The notes: generated by a model not told the origin, from the sequence alone. 60,201 bases of DNA from Polyangiaceae bacterium (GCA_009781005.1 WQYX01000019.1:1-60201), one strand, 5' to 3'. Shown: positions 6,832 to 17,764, counted from the first letter of the stretch. Numbers and translations: made by a program.

Positions 6832-8193
6832 CTAACCGGTGAGGATCCGCATGGGGTGCTCGATCAGCGACCGTAGCTCCGCGAGAAAAGCTGCACCCAC
6901 GGCGCCATCAACGACGCGGTGATCGCACGAGAGTGTCATTGCGAGCTTCTTGCCGGGGACAACGACACCGTCGCTCACGACCGGTTCGCTGCGAACTTGG
7001 CCGATGGCGAGAATGGCACCCTCGGGCGGGTTGATGACGGCCGAGAACTCGTCGATACCGAACATGCCGAGGTTCGAGATGGAGAAGGTCCCGTCGGTCA
7101 TCTCTTCGGGCCTGAGTTTCTTCGCGCGCGCGCGTGCCGCGAGATCTCGGATCTCGTTTGCGACAGCGACGACGCTCTTCTGATCGGCGTTGCGCACGAC
7201 GGGCGTGACGAGGCCGTCGGGGATGGCGACGGCGACGGAGATGTCGATGCGATGATGGATAAGGATCGCGTCGTCGGAGAACTGCGCGTTGCACTCCGGT
7301 ACGCGAACGAGCGCCGTTGCCACCGCTTTGACGAGAAGATCATTGAGGCTGATCTTGAACGGCTTGTCGTCCGTCTTCTTCTTGCCCTCGGCGAGCTCGC
7401 CGTTGACGAGCTCGCGCAGCGCCGACAGCGGCTCGGCGTTGACGTCGATGGTCAAGTAGAAGTGAGGCACCGTCTGCTTCGACTGGACGAGGCGCCGCGC
7501 GATGGCCTTGCGCATCTGCGAAAGCGGACGCACTTCAGGCGCGGCAAAGGCAGACGCCTCGGGCGTGCGCGCGACGGGCGCACTCACTCCACCACCGCTC
7601 GGACGCGTTCCGAGCGTGTCGAGATCTGCGGGGACGAGGCGCCCGTGCTCGCCCGAGCCCTGCGCGTTCGTGAGATCGATGCCACGTTCGCGCGCGGCCC
7701 TGCGGATGTAAGGAGACGCGAGGACGCGGCCGCCCGCGACGCCGTCGATAACGGGCGCCATGTCGGCGTCGCGTTCGGTTCGCGTGAGGACGCTGCCACG
7801 GCTCACCGGACCGCCCGCAGGTGCAGCGGGCTTTGTTTCTGCTGCCGGAGGCGCGGCACTTGGTGCGGGTTCCGCTGCTGGAGGAGGTGCTTTTTCTGCG
7901 GGTGGTGCAGGCGCTGCGGCCGTTGCCTTCGCGACGAGATCCGTGATGTCGTCGCCGGCAGCGCCAACAACGGCCACGGCTTGACCGAGCTTCACGTTCG
8001 CGCCGGCCTGCACGAGGATTTTGAGGAGCGTGCCGCCGTCGAAGGCACGAAACTCCATGGTTGCTTTGTCGGTTTCGACCTCTGCGAGCAGATCATCGAC
8101 GGCGATGTTGTCGCCTTCGTTTTTGTGCCACGCAACGAGGATGCCCTCCTCCATGGTGGGGGAGAGCTTGGGCATGTCGAGGATCTTCGCCAT
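6832..8193 (-). CDS. pdhC: pyruvate dehydrogenase E2, dihydrolipoyl acetyltransferase
   Basis: 453 aa. It transfers the acetyl group from E1 to CoA and forms the core of the complex. One N-terminal lipoyl domain (residues 1-75, lipoyl lysine in ETDKATMEF) is followed by an Ala/Pro linker, a peripheral-subunit-binding domain (SPYIRRAARERGIDL) and the C-terminal catalytic domain with the terminal DHRVVDGA motif. The start MAKILDMPKLSPTMEEG is canonical; a longer upstream frame overlaps pdhB and is not used. It is the third gene of a tight pdhA-pdhB-pdhC operon, with 11 bases to pdhB. No E3 gene is in the window, so the lipoamide dehydrogenase must be encoded elsewhere. Confidence 0.95.
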   Translation of the reverse strand: MAKILDMPKLSPTMEEGILVAWHKNEGDNIAVDDLLAEVETDKATMEFRAFDGGTLLKILVQAGANVKLGQAVAVVGAAGDDITDLVAKATAAAPAPPAEKAPPPAAEPAPSAAPPAAETKPAAPAGGPVSRGSVLTRTERDADMAPVIDGVAGGRVLASPYIRRAARERGIDLTNAQGSGEHGRLVPADLDTLGTRPSGGGVSAPVARTPEASAFAAPEVRPLSQMRKAIARRLVQSKQTVPHFYLTIDVNAEPLSALRELVNGELAEGKKKTDDKPFKISLNDLLVKAVATALVRVPECNAQFSDDAILIHHRIDISVAVAIPDGLVTPVVRNADQKSVVAVANEIRDLAARARAKKLRPEEMTDGTFSISNLGMFGIDEFSAVINPPEGAILAIGQVRSEPVVSDGVVVPGKKLAMTLSCDHRVVDGAVGAAFLAELRSLIEHPMRILTG

Positions 8194-8204
8194 TCTGTCC
8201 GCCT

Positions 8205-9224
8205 TCAGGCTTGAGCCGAGGAACTCGGGTTCTGTGCTGCGCGCCCGCGCGCGATCGCGCGCTTGACCGCGGAGACGACGCGCCCCGCTTGCGGCATGCA
8301 AAGCTGTTCGAGCTTTGCGTTGTACGGCATGGGCGTGTCGAAGGTCGTCACGCGAAGGATCGGCGCGTCGAGCCAGTCGAACGCGAGACGCTGTACCCGA
8401 TCCGCTACCTCGGCGCCGACGCCGCCGTAGGGCCAGCCTTCGTGCACGACCACGCAATGATGCGTCTTTCGCACCGAATGCACGATGGTGTCTTCGTCGA
8501 GCGGCCGGAGCGATCGAAGGTCGACGATCTCGACCGAGATACCTTCTTTTTCGAGGGCAGCAGCCGCTTCGACCGTCACGTGCGTCATGCGCGAATAAGA
8601 GACGAGCGTGCAGGCGGTGCCCCGGCGGATGATTTCGGCTTTGCCGAGGGGCACGACGACGTCGCCGTCAGGGACTTCGCCTTTGATGCTGTAAAGCGTC
8701 TCCGATTCCATGACGAGCACGGGGTTGTCGTCGCGAATGGCGGCCTTCAACATGCCCTTGGCGTCGGCAGGGAAGGCAGGTGCAATCACTTTGAGGCCGG
8801 GCACGGTAGCGTAAAAGTGCTCCATGGCTTGGCTGTGCTGGCTGCCAACCTGCACGGCGCTCGCGTTCGGCCCGCGGAAGACGATCGGGCAATTGAATTG
8901 GCCGCCCGACATCTGCCTAATCTTTGCGGCTCCATTGAGGATTTGATCGAATGCAATGGCCGAAAAATTCCATGTCATAAATTCGATGATGGGGCGGAGG
9001 CCCACCATGGCCGCACCCACACCGATGCCTGCAAATCCACCTTCTGCAATGGGCGTGTCGATCACACGCTGCGGCCCGAATTTGTCGAGCATGCCTTCGC
9101 TGACTTTGTACGCACCTTGGTAATAACCAACCTCTTCTCCCATGAGAAAGACGCGGTCGTCGCGCACCATCTCTTCGATCATGGCTTCGCGAAGGGCGTC
9201 CCGGAACCGGATGACACGTGCCAT
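8205..9224 (-). CDS. pdhB: pyruvate dehydrogenase E1 component, beta subunit
   Basis: 339 aa, normal for the beta subunit of the heterotetrameric E1. It begins MARVIRFRDALREAMIEEM and contains GEEVGYYQGAYKVSEG, the IDTPIAEGGFAGIGVGAA block and RGPNASAVQVGSQHSQ, all typical of PdhB. It completes the thiamine diphosphate site with the alpha subunit and binds the lipoyl domain of E2. It lies 15 bases downstream of pdhA and 11 upstream of pdhC, so one transcript is expected. The final residues (PSSSAQA) are low-complexity. Confidence 0.95.
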   Translation of the reverse strand: MARVIRFRDALREAMIEEMVRDDRVFLMGEEVGYYQGAYKVSEGMLDKFGPQRVIDTPIAEGGFAGIGVGAAMVGLRPIIEFMTWNFSAIAFDQILNGAAKIRQMSGGQFNCPIVFRGPNASAVQVGSQHSQAMEHFYATVPGLKVIAPAFPADAKGMLKAAIRDDNPVLVMESETLYSIKGEVPDGDVVVPLGKAEIIRRGTACTLVSYSRMTHVTVEAAAALEKEGISVEIVDLRSLRPLDEDTIVHSVRKTHHCVVVHEGWPYGGVGAEVADRVQRLAFDWLDAPILRVTTFDTPMPYNAKLEQLCMPQAGRVVSAVKRAIARGRAAQNPSSSAQA

Positions 9225-9239
9225 CGTTTTCTTTCCTCG

Positions 9240-10274
9240 TTAGGCCGCAAACGGGCCATCGTAGGTCGTTTTCTCTAAAACCGAAACATCAGGCTCTGGA
9301 CTCTCTTCAGCAAATTTCACGGCATCCGCCACCTGGGCTTCCACTCCATCTTCAAGAGTCTTGAGGCGCGCTTCACCATAGCCATCCCGCACGAGCTCCG
9401 TTCGCGCACGCATGATGGGATCGCGCTTCTTGTGTTCTTCGAGTTCGGCTTGCGTACGATATTTCGCCGGATCGCTCATGGAGTGACCGCGGTAGCGGTA
9501 GGTGCGGATTTCAACGAGCGTGGGGAGGGAGAGATCGCGCGCGCGTGCCACGGCTTCGCCGATGCGGTGCTCGACGCTGAGAACGTCGTCGGCAAAGAAG
9601 CGATCGCGATCCATGCCGTAACCGAGAGCTTTCATGGACACGTCTTCGATGCTCATCGTGCGCGAGAGCGGCGTGCCCATGGAGTACTCGTTGTTTTCGC
9701 AAATGAAGACGATGGGCAGCTTCCAGAGCGCTGCGAGAGACACGCCTTCGTGGAAGCCGGCAATACTGACTGCACCGTCGCCAAAGAAGCAGAGCGTGAC
9801 CGTGCCGTCGGCGCGGTACTTCGATGCGAAGGCGACGCCCGCGGCGAGCGGAATGTGGCCACCCACGATGGCATGGCCGCCGAGCATCCTGCTCTTGGCG
9901 TCGAACATGTGCATGGAACCGCCGAGGCCACCCGAGCAGCCCGTTGCCTTGCCATAGAGTTCCGCCATCATCGCGCGCGGGTTCATGCCTTTGGCAATGG
10001 CAATGCCGTGATCTCGGTAGGTGGTCACGACGTAGTCTTCGGGTTTGAGTGCTGCGATGGCGCCGACGCCCACCGCCTCTTGTCCGATGTACAGGTGCAA
10101 GAAGCCGCCGACCTTTCCTTTCGCGTACGCGCGCGCGGCCTCCTCCTCGAGCCGGCGGATGAGCAGCATGCGCTGATAGAGATCTGCGAGGTGATCGAGC
10201 TCGGCGCTCGGTCGCGTAAGTGGAACGGGTGATTCGGGAGCTTTTTGATCGGTTGAAGGCATGAGAATGTTCAT
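9240..10274 (-). CDS. pdhA: pyruvate dehydrogenase E1 component, alpha subunit
   Basis: 344 aa. It decarboxylates pyruvate with thiamine diphosphate. The cofactor motif is clear: GDGAVSIAGFHEG followed by ICENNEYSMGT, and the phosphorylation-loop-like YRYRGHSMSDPAKYR is present. It is the first gene of the pdh operon. The start is ambiguous: ATG 10274 (chosen), ATG 10262 and an upstream TTG at 10304 are all in frame, and no strong Shine-Dalgarno separates them. Element C2 lies about 90 bases upstream on this strand, between pdhA and the kinase gene. Confidence 0.93.
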   Translation of the reverse strand: MNILMPSTDQKAPESPVPLTRPSAELDHLADLYQRMLLIRRLEEEAARAYAKGKVGGFLHLYIGQEAVGVGAIAALKPEDYVVTTYRDHGIAIAKGMNPRAMMAELYGKATGCSGGLGGSMHMFDAKSRMLGGHAIVGGHIPLAAGVAFASKYRADGTVTLCFFGDGAVSIAGFHEGVSLAALWKLPIVFICENNEYSMGTPLSRTMSIEDVSMKALGYGMDRDRFFADDVLSVEHRIGEAVARARDLSLPTLVEIRTYRYRGHSMSDPAKYRTQAELEEHKKRDPIMRARTELVRDGYGEARLKTLEDGVEAQVADAVKFAEESPEPDVSVLEKTTYDGPFAA

Positions 10275-10360
10275 GAGTGGATTGGTAAAAGCACCTTCGC
10301 GCAAAATAAGTTTTGTAGTCGAGGCACGCTTTTAGTGAAAGGGGCGTTGGGCCTGCGGCG

Positions 10361-10501
10361 AACGCGTTTGCTAACCTGCTGCGCGCCGCGATGTCTTCGT
10401 TGGGCCCTGCGGTGCCTGCGCACGTACAACAACGTACGCTTGCGCGGGCTCCTCGGGCCCGCCTCGACCTCGCGTCGCTCGCAACGGTTATCAAACGCGT
10501 T
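10361..10501. repeat. family C hairpin element, copy C2
   Basis: 141-bp palindrome with termini AACGCGTTTGCTAACC and GGTTATCAAACGCGTT and the shared GTGCCTGCGCACGTAC apex. The flanks show no clear direct repeat, so this copy may be older or recombined. It lies between the kinase gene and the pdh operon, which run in the same direction. Confidence 0.88.
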
Positions 10502-10530
10502 CGGTGCTGCGCGCAGTGCGGCCGGAGCTC

Positions 10531-11928
10531 TCAGTCGTCGTGAAGCGACGAGGCCGGACTGGCGTGTTCGGGTGATCCGGTGTCCTCCTTTGGAGCCTCC
10601 GCATCGGGCGGCGACGCATCCGTCACCGATCCAGAGCGCACGGGAGTGTGCGGCTTGTGCGACGTGCCTGCGACAGCAGGTGACGGCGGCGCGGATGCCG
10701 AAGCATCGCTCGCTGCATCTTGTCTCGCCAAGCTGTCGTCTCGTGTTTTTCGCCCCCATAAAAACAGCGCCACGATGACGAGCACGGCCGCGGCCGCGGC
10801 GATGTTCTGCGCTCGCTCCGTGCGCTTGCGAGTGTAAAGCGTCAGCCGAACTGGCGTCTCGGCGATGATCGGCCGCTCGTTCGTGCGCTGGATGCGCTCC
10901 GCATGCGCGACCCGCGAGCTCAATGGACGCCGGTCCATCTCGACACCGTCGATGTTGATCCCCGGCAGCTCCGGTCGCAAAGGTTCCGCGGGCGGATCGT
11001 TCTCGAGCGAGGGCCATTCGATGGCATGCGCGACGGCGTCGCCAAGTTCCGCGCACGAGGAGAACCTGCGAGTAGGATTTTTTGCGAGCCCCCTATCGAA
11101 CACCTTCGTGAGAGCGCGCGCGATGGCGGGACTGCCGATGCGAGCGTCGACAGGGGCGGGGGGATCGCTCGCAACGTGGCCCACGGTCACGAGCGGATCG
11201 TCGCTGCCGAACGCGCGCACACCCGTTGCAGCTTCGTAGAGCGTTGCTGCAAGTGCAAACTGGTCCGACGCGGCGCTGAATTCGCCCTTCGCGAGCGCCT
11301 CGGGTGCGGTGTACGCCGGCGTGCCGAGGACCGTGTTCTGTCGCGTGATCGTCGACTCGGGGATGCGCGCGATCCCGAAATCAGCGATTTTGGCGCCCGT
11401 GCGACAGAAGAGAATGTTTTCCGGCTTGATGTCGCGATGGATGACGCCTGCTTCGTGCGCGAACGAGAGCGCGGAGCCAAGCTCTCGTGCGAGCCGCGCA
11501 ACTTCGACGAGCGGCAGAGGCCCGGTGCGCAGCCGGTCGCGGAGCGACTCGGGACCGTCCTGATCCGACGTGCTGCTGTCGTGGCTCTCGGGGCCGCGGA
11601 CGTATTCGAAGACGAGGAAGAGGCCGACCGCGTTGTCCTCGCCCATGTCGTGGAGCGTGACGATGTTCGGGTGGCTAACCGCCGCTGCTGCACGCGCCTC
11701 GTGGCGCATGCGCACGAGGAGCTCGTCGCGAACCCAAGGAGGCAGCGCGAGATCATCGCGCAACACCTTGATGGCGACCCCGCGACCGAGCACCGTGTCA
11801 CACGCGAGCCACACGCGGCCCATGCCGCCTTGGCCGAGCAGGCGCAGGACCTCATAACGACCGATCATTTTGGGTCGCTGCTGTACCTCGGGGAGCTCGG
11901 GAGGGCGGGGAGGGGCGGGCGAAATCAT
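10531..11928 (-). CDS. membrane-anchored Ser/Thr protein kinase (Hanks type)
   Basis: 465 aa. The catalytic domain has GQGGMG (residues 32-37), the ATP lysine K54 in VAIKVLRD, HRDIKPENILF, DFGIA and GTPAYTAPEA. After a linker, a single transmembrane helix (AAAAAVLVIVALFLWG) precedes a low-complexity Ala/Ser/Pro/Asp tail outside the membrane. There are no PASTA or other sensor repeats. The ATG directly follows the TAA stop of the peptide-transporter ATPase (TAAATG), so the two are probably translationally coupled. That suggests, without proving it, a link between peptide uptake and phospho-signalling. Confidence 0.92.
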   Translation of the reverse strand: MISPAPPRPPELPEVQQRPKMIGRYEVLRLLGQGGMGRVWLACDTVLGRGVAIKVLRDDLALPPWVRDELLVRMRHEARAAAAVSHPNIVTLHDMGEDNAVGLFLVFEYVRGPESHDSSTSDQDGPESLRDRLRTGPLPLVEVARLARELGSALSFAHEAGVIHRDIKPENILFCRTGAKIADFGIARIPESTITRQNTVLGTPAYTAPEALAKGEFSAASDQFALAATLYEAATGVRAFGSDDPLVTVGHVASDPPAPVDARIGSPAIARALTKVFDRGLAKNPTRRFSSCAELGDAVAHAIEWPSLENDPPAEPLRPELPGINIDGVEMDRRPLSSRVAHAERIQRTNERPIIAETPVRLTLYTRKRTERAQNIAAAAAVLVIVALFLWGRKTRDDSLARQDAASDASASAPPSPAVAGTSHKPHTPVRSGSVTDASPPDAEAPKEDTGSPEHASPASSLHDD

Positions 11929-12963
11929 TTACATGTGCGGGTTCCAGCACGCCGCCTTGTGGCGGGTGCCTAGCGTTTTCTCAGATAGAATTGGGATCTC
12001 ACGATCACACATCCCTTCGATGGCGCGCGGACAGCGAGGATGGAAGGTGCAGCCCGGCGGGGGTTCGATCGCCGAGGGTGCGTCGCCGGGGACAACGATG
12101 CGAAGTCGTTTCTTTTCTGGATCTGGTGTCGGGATGGCTGAGAGAAGGGCGCGCGTATACGGATGCAAAGGCGCCGCGTAGATTTGCGCTGACGTACCTT
12201 GCTCGACGATCTTGCCGAGATACATCACGCAAACGCGCTGGCTGATGTGACGTACGATGCGCAGATCGTGCGAGATGAAAAGCAATGCGACGCCGAGTTC
12301 GTCTTGCAGATCCATGAGCAGGTTGACGATCTGCGCCTGGATTGAAACGTCGAGTGCGCTGATGGGTTCGTCGCACACGATGAACTCCGGTTTTACGGCG
12401 AGAGCGCGCGCAATGCCAATGCGCTGGCGTTGTCCGCCGGAGAATTCGTGCGGGTAGCGATCCATCATGTCCGGACGCAAGCCCACCTTCACGAGCAGGC
12501 TCTCGACCATGGCCTCTTCTTCCGTCTTCGTGTTGGCAAGCCTGTGAATTTGGATCGCCTCACCGACGATCGCTCGCACGGTCATGCGCGGATTCAGACT
12601 CGAGTACGGATCCTGAAAGATGATCTGCATCTTTCTGCGAAGCGGCCGGAGCTCTCTCTGCGAGAGCGGCACGATGTCGCGTCCGTCGTAGACGACGCGG
12701 CCGAACGTGGGTTCGACGAGGCGCAGGAGAAGGCGGCCGAGCGTGCTCTTTCCACATCCGCTCTCGCCAACGAGGCCGACGGTTTCTCGACGCCGCACGC
12801 GAATCGACACGTCGTCGACAGCACGCAGCACGCGCTCGCCGCGCGAGAGCAGACCTCGACGAACAGGGTAGTACTTGCCGACGTGATCGGTGGCGACGAG
12901 CGTGTGCGGCCCGCGAGCCGCGTTGCCATACTCATCCATCGCGACGTTCTCGCTCTCGCCCAT
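11929..12963 (-). CDS. oligopeptide/dipeptide ABC transporter ATPase (OppF/DppF type)
   Basis: 344 aa. Walker [10 protein letters not shown], the Q-loop [11 protein letters not shown], signature FSGGQRQR and Walker [10 protein letters not shown] are intact. The C-terminal oligopeptide-type extension with [10 protein letters not shown] and a late Cys is present and may hold an iron-sulfur cluster in this family. It couples ATP hydrolysis to peptide import together with the upstream OppD-like ATPase; permease and binding-protein genes are not in the window. It is separated from the OppD-like gene by hairpin element A4, and the start ATG (12963) lies 4 bases from the A4 remnant. It is followed directly by the kinase gene. 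Confidence 0.93.
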   Translation of the reverse strand: MGESENVAMDEYGNAARGPHTLVATDHVGKYYPVRRGLLSRGERVLRAVDDVSIRVRRRETVGLVGESGCGKSTLGRLLLRLVEPTFGRVVYDGRDIVPLSQRELRPLRRKMQIIFQDPYSSLNPRMTVRAIVGEAIQIHRLANTKTEEEAMVESLLVKVGLRPDMMDRYPHEFSGGQRQRIGIARALAVKPEFIVCDEPISALDVSIQAQIVNLLMDLQDELGVALLFISHDLRIVRHISQRVCVMYLGKIVEQGTSAQIYAAPLHPYTRALLSAIPTPDPEKKRLRIVVPGDAPSAIEPPPGCTFHPRCPRAIEGMCDREIPILSEKTLGTRHKAACWNPHM

Positions 12964-12969
12964 TCTTGA

Positions 12970-13000
12970 GAGGGTGTTTAGCAGCCGTCGCGAGCGACGC
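12970..13000. repeat. internally deleted family A remnant next to A4
   Basis: 31 bp beginning GAGGGTGTTTAGCAGCC and running into the GTCGCGAGCGA arm, preceded by TGA (12967-12969) and followed directly by the TAA that flanks A4. It looks like a collapsed older copy into whose edge A4 inserted. Confidence 0.65.
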
Positions 13001-13003
13001 TAA

Positions 13004-13083
13004 GAGCATGTAGGGCAGCCGTCGCGAGCGAATCGAGGCTAGGGCGGAGCGCGAGGAGCCGCAGCAGGCTGCCCTACACGCTC
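13004..13083. repeat. family A hairpin element, copy A4 (apex deleted)
   Basis: 80-bp copy with termini GAGCATGTAGGGCAGCC and GGCTGCCCTACACGCTC. The apex with its GTAC loop is missing. It is flanked by TAA (13001-13003) and TAA (13084-13086). The complementary TAGGGC/GCCCTA change in both arms keeps the stem paired. It lies between the two ABC ATPase genes, two bases from the stop of the upstream one. Confidence 0.85.
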
Positions 13084-13088
13084 TAAGA

Positions 13089-14156
<1,068 letters not shown>

Positions 14157-14181
14157 GTCCGCTCATGGTAAGATTTTTTGC

Positions 14182-14868
14182 GTGATCGGGTCGAGCGCGA
14201 GTTTCCTTCCTGTCCTTGTTGCGGCCGCTGTCACTCTCGCGTCGTGTGCACCGCGCGCGCGCATGTGCGTCGCTACTTCGGAATGTCCGGCGGAGGCGGC
14301 GTGCGTTGCGGGTCGCTGTCAGCTCGACAAGCCCGACGTCAAGCCCGCGCTCGAAACCGCAAGCCGGTGGGTCGTGCGCCCCGTCGACATTGCGTTCGTT
14401 CGCAAGGGCGACAACGCCGACCCTTCGCTTCCGCCCGCGTTCGTGCTCGGCAAAGAGGGCGGTGTACTCCTTCTTCGTTTCTCGGTGACCTTGCCGAAGC
14501 ACGTCAACATCGTTGAAGCGTATGTCGTGCTTCACCGCGCCGAGGAGATCGACGCCGATCCCGAAGCGGTGATTTTGCGTACCACGCGCATCGTCGAGCC
14601 ATGGGTCAGCCGGTCCGTCTCATGGGGGCGGTTGCCGCGGCTCGAAGACACACGCGCACCGGCCACGCGTTTCGAGCCAAACGGATCGTCGATCGTGCGG
14701 CTCGACGTTCGCGATCTCGTGCGTGGTTGGAGCCGCCGTGATCCGACGGATCAGGGCGTCGCAGTGATTGCGGACAGTGCGAGTTCGACTCGGGTGGCCT
14801 TTGCGTCTCGCGTCTCCGGCACAAGCTCACCGAACGTGGAGCCGTACCTCGAGCTCTATATCCAGTAA
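14182..14868 (+). CDS. DNRLRE-domain lipoprotein
   Basis: About 228 aa. A lipoprotein signal ends at LASC, followed by a short Cys-rich block ([18 protein letters not shown]) of a kind common in myxobacterial surface proteins. The rest is a beta-rich DNRLRE-like domain, including [36 protein letters not shown] and a closing VEPYLELYI. Such domains are found in extracellular or cell-surface proteins. GTG 14182 is chosen because GGTAAG lies about 10 bases upstream and it begins the signal peptide; an in-frame ATG at 14155 would overlap the divergent ABC gene's own start codon. Confidence 0.72.
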   Translation: MIGSSASFLPVLVAAAVTLASCAPRARMCVATSECPAEAACVAGRCQLDKPDVKPALETASRWVVRPVDIAFVRKGDNADPSLPPAFVLGKEGGVLLLRFSVTLPKHVNIVEAYVVLHRAEEIDADPEAVILRTTRIVEPWVSRSVSWGRLPRLEDTRAPATRFEPNGSSIVRLDVRDLVRGWSRRDPTDQGVAVIADSASSTRVAFASRVSGTSSPNVEPYLELYIQ

Positions 14869-15020
14869 AAAACTGGTTGCGTTCGAAGATTCGAGTTGCG
14901 CTCTTCGTCAGAACCTTTGAACCTGGCAGTGGTGCAACTCTTGACCGTTGCCGCATAGCAGTTGAACCTAAGAAGATAAGCTGACGCTTCCATCACCCGC
15001 GTTGGCAAGGAGAATGGACG

Positions 15021-15356
15021 ATGCGAGTGTCGAAGGCTCTGGGCTCTGTGGTTGCGGTGGGGATCGCGATGGCGGCGATTTTGTCGAGCGCTCCGTCGCA
15101 AGCGCACGATCACGATAGGGATGAATTTCTCCTCAATGTCGACTGTCATCACGGTGATGTACGCGTGACGGCGGTGAGGCCGTGGCACACGAACGACAGA
15201 GCCCCCTGGCGGTGGGACAGGGGCGAGAGGATCTTTGTTGACGAGCACGAAGCAAGGTTCAGGGGCGATAGGTGCGACGGCACAATCAAGGCGTACATCT
15301 GCAGGGGCGAACAGTGCAGAGGCCCGATCTTCGTCCCGGTCCGTCCTTCTCGTTAA
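15021..15356 (+). CDS. small secreted protein of unknown function
   Basis: 111 aa with a clear signal peptide (SKALGSVVAVGIAMAAILS, probable cleavage after SQA). The mature part starts His/Asp-rich (HDHDRDEFLL) and contains four cysteines (DCHHGD, RCDG, ICRGEQC) that could form two disulfides. No family is recognised. A purine-rich GGAG occurs about 9 bases before the ATG. The flanking gaps (14869-15020 and 15357-15505) show no further gene. Confidence 0.72.
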   Translation: MRVSKALGSVVAVGIAMAAILSSAPSQAHDHDRDEFLLNVDCHHGDVRVTAVRPWHTNDRAPWRWDRGERIFVDEHEARFRGDRCDGTIKAYICRGEQCRGPIFVPVRPSR

Positions 15357-15505
15357 CGCGGTCATACTTTCCATACTTTTAGGGTGCCCGTCTGCCACAG
15401 CGAATGCCGTGGTGGATGGGGCCCTTTTTCGCGTCTGTGCGGCAGTGACCGTCGAACTGCGCCCGATCATGATCGCTCTCACGCGGCCTGGTTAGGATTC
15501 GTTCC

Positions 15506-17764
15506 ATGCCGTCGAGGTCGAGCGTTGCCGCCGAGATCGGAGCGGTTGCGGCGAGCGTTGAGAAGAAGTTCCAAGAAGGACGGCGCGTTCTCGCGTTCTC
15601 AGAGTATCTCGATTTGTTCGCGACCGATCCGACACGCTTCGCGCGCGACGCGAGCCGCTACGTACGCGACTGTTTCGACCATTACGGCACCGTGCAAGAG
15701 GCCTTACCGTGGGGCAAGTTCACGCGCTACCGGCTTTTCGAGCTGCCGTGGGACGAGACGCAATCGCACCACGCGCTCGTCGGACAAGAACACGTCCAAG
15801 AAGAAATCTACCGTTCCCTTTCGAACTTCGTGCGCGAGGGTCGACCGAACCGTCTCATCTTGCTCCACGGCCCCAACGGTTCGGCCAAAAGCACCGTTGT
15901 TGCGTGCATGATGCGCGCGCTCGAACACTACTCCACGCTCGACGACGGCGCGCTCTACCGCTTCAACTGGGTCTTCCCGTCGAACAAGACGCTCCGTGGA
16001 AGCCTTGGCTTTGGCTACAGGGAGGAGGATCGGGCCACGCAGACGGCAACGTTCGCGCATCTGCCGGACGAACAGATCGACGCCAAGCTTCTCGTCGACG
16101 TCCGCGATCATCCGCTCTTCCTCGTGCCCGTCGACGATCGCGCCAAGCTACTCGATCGAATGGTCGCCGAGGCCGGCGTTCCGCCTGGCGACGCGTTCTC
16201 CGATTGGATCATGCGCGGAGAGCTTTCGCACAAAAGTCAGCAGGTCTTCGAGGCGCTTCTTTCGAGTTACGGAGGCTCGTATACCGACGTGCTCAAGCAC
16301 GTGCAGGTGGAGCGCTACTTCATCTCGCAGCGTTATCGCGTCGGCGCGGTCACCGTGGGTCCGCAGATGAGCGTGGACGCGTCCGAGCGTCAGATCACGA
16401 TGGATCGCTCGCTCACGGCACTTCCGCCGTCGCTTCAGGCAATCACTCTGTACGAGGCAAAGGGCGAGCTCGTCGATGCCGCCGGCGGCGTTCTCGAGTT
16501 CTCGGACATCCTCAAGCGGCCACTCGATGCGTTCAAATACCTTCAGCTAAGCATCGAGACGGGCGAGGTCGCTTTGAGCCAACAGAACGTCACGCTCAAC
16601 TGCGTGATGACGGGCAGCGCGAACGAGCTTCACCTCGACGCATTCCGCGAGCACCCGGAGTTCGCGAGTTTCCGCGGACGGCTCGAGCTCGTTCGCACGC
16701 CGTACCTTCGGAGCTACGTCCAAGAGCAGAAGATTTATGACACGCACGTCGTGCCTCATATCCGTCGGCACGTCGCCCCGCACGCAACGGCCATGGCCGC
16801 CGAGTTCGCGGTGCTCACGCGCATGCGCAAGCCGAACACGGACAAGTTCCCGCGCGCGCTGGCGAGTGCGCTCTCAGGTCTTTCGGCCGTGGAGAAGATG
16901 GATCTCTACGCCACGGGCCGCGCGCCCGAGCGCCTCGAGCCGGACGCGCAAAAAATTCTTCGAGCCAATGTGCGCGAGGTGTTCGAGGAGAGCGACGCGT
17001 ATCCAATCTACGAAGGTCGCATTGGCGCGAGCCCGCGTGAGATGCGCGTCGTTCTTTTCGACGCGGCGCAGTCGGCGATCTTCAAGTGCCTTTCGCCGCT
17101 CGCGGTGCTCGAGCAGATCGAGCAGCTTTGCACGCACAAGGCCGAATTCGAGTGGCTTCAGCAAGATAGCCAGGCAGGCGGATATCACGACGTGAAGCTA
17201 TTTCGCGAAACACTCTTCGCGCGCCTTCTCGTCTCGTGGGAAGAGGAGCTCTATGCGGCGAGCGGGCTGGTGGCCGAGGAACAGTACGACGATCTGTTCG
17301 AGCGCTACGTGCAGCACGTCAGCGTCTGGACCAAGAAGGAGCACATTCGCAACAAGATCACGGGCGAGTACGAGGAGCCCGACGAAGGCATGATGCGGGA
17401 GGTCGAGCGCCTCCTGGGTATCAAGGGTGACGTGGCCGAAGCGCGCGCGCAGATGATCAGCACGATCGCCGCGTGGGCCATCGATCACCCCGGGCAAAAG
17501 GTCGACGGACGCAACGTCTTCCCGCAACATCTGCGACGCCTGCACGACGCCATCTTTGCCGGCAAGCGCATGGAGGTGGCGCGCCGCGCGCGTGACATCG
17601 TCGTTGTCGTGCGCGACGAAGGCTCGGGCCTCGACGACAGTCATCGGCGTGAGGCGCGCACGGTGTTGGACGGCCTGGCGACGCGCTTCGGATATTGTGA
17701 TAACTGCGCGGCCGACGCCGCGAGCGTGCTCGTGCGCAGACGCTACGGCGACATCCTCGTGTGA
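15506..17764 (+). CDS. prkA: PrkA-family serine protein kinase with AAA domain
   Basis: 752 aa, longer than the roughly 630-645 aa usual for PrkA/YeaG. An N-terminal AAA-type ATPase module has Walker A GPNGSAKST (residues 122-130) and a PrkA-specific YLDLFATDP start. The C-terminal kinase-like PrkA domain contains the conserved KEHIRNKITGEYEEPDE block. Family members phosphorylate proteins under nutrient stress or sporulation, usually in an operon with a YeaH-like and a SpoVR-like protein; neither partner is here. Instead, the next gene is a MATE transporter whose GTG start overlaps the TGA stop (GTGA). Start is ATG 15506. Confidence 0.9.
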   Translation: MPSRSSVAAEIGAVAASVEKKFQEGRRVLAFSEYLDLFATDPTRFARDASRYVRDCFDHYGTVQEALPWGKFTRYRLFELPWDETQSHHALVGQEHVQEEIYRSLSNFVREGRPNRLILLHGPNGSAKSTVVACMMRALEHYSTLDDGALYRFNWVFPSNKTLRGSLGFGYREEDRATQTATFAHLPDEQIDAKLLVDVRDHPLFLVPVDDRAKLLDRMVAEAGVPPGDAFSDWIMRGELSHKSQQVFEALLSSYGGSYTDVLKHVQVERYFISQRYRVGAVTVGPQMSVDASERQITMDRSLTALPPSLQAITLYEAKGELVDAAGGVLEFSDILKRPLDAFKYLQLSIETGEVALSQQNVTLNCVMTGSANELHLDAFREHPEFASFRGRLELVRTPYLRSYVQEQKIYDTHVVPHIRRHVAPHATAMAAEFAVLTRMRKPNTDKFPRALASALSGLSAVEKMDLYATGRAPERLEPDAQKILRANVREVFEESDAYPIYEGRIGASPREMRVVLFDAAQSAIFKCLSPLAVLEQIEQLCTHKAEFEWLQQDSQAGGYHDVKLFRETLFARLLVSWEEELYAASGLVAEEQYDDLFERYVQHVSVWTKKEHIRNKITGEYEEPDEGMMREVERLLGIKGDVAEARAQMISTIAAWAIDHPGQKVDGRNVFPQHLRRLHDAIFAGKRMEVARRARDIVVVVRDEGSGLDDSHRREARTVLDGLATRFGYCDNCAADAASVLVRRRYGDILV

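Noticed and set aside
6919-8214. Long open frame on the plus strand opposite pdhC (about 430 codons)
   Set aside because: It is antisense to a clearly conserved gene, and its composition is that of a shadow frame in GC-rich coding DNA; no domain is recognisable.
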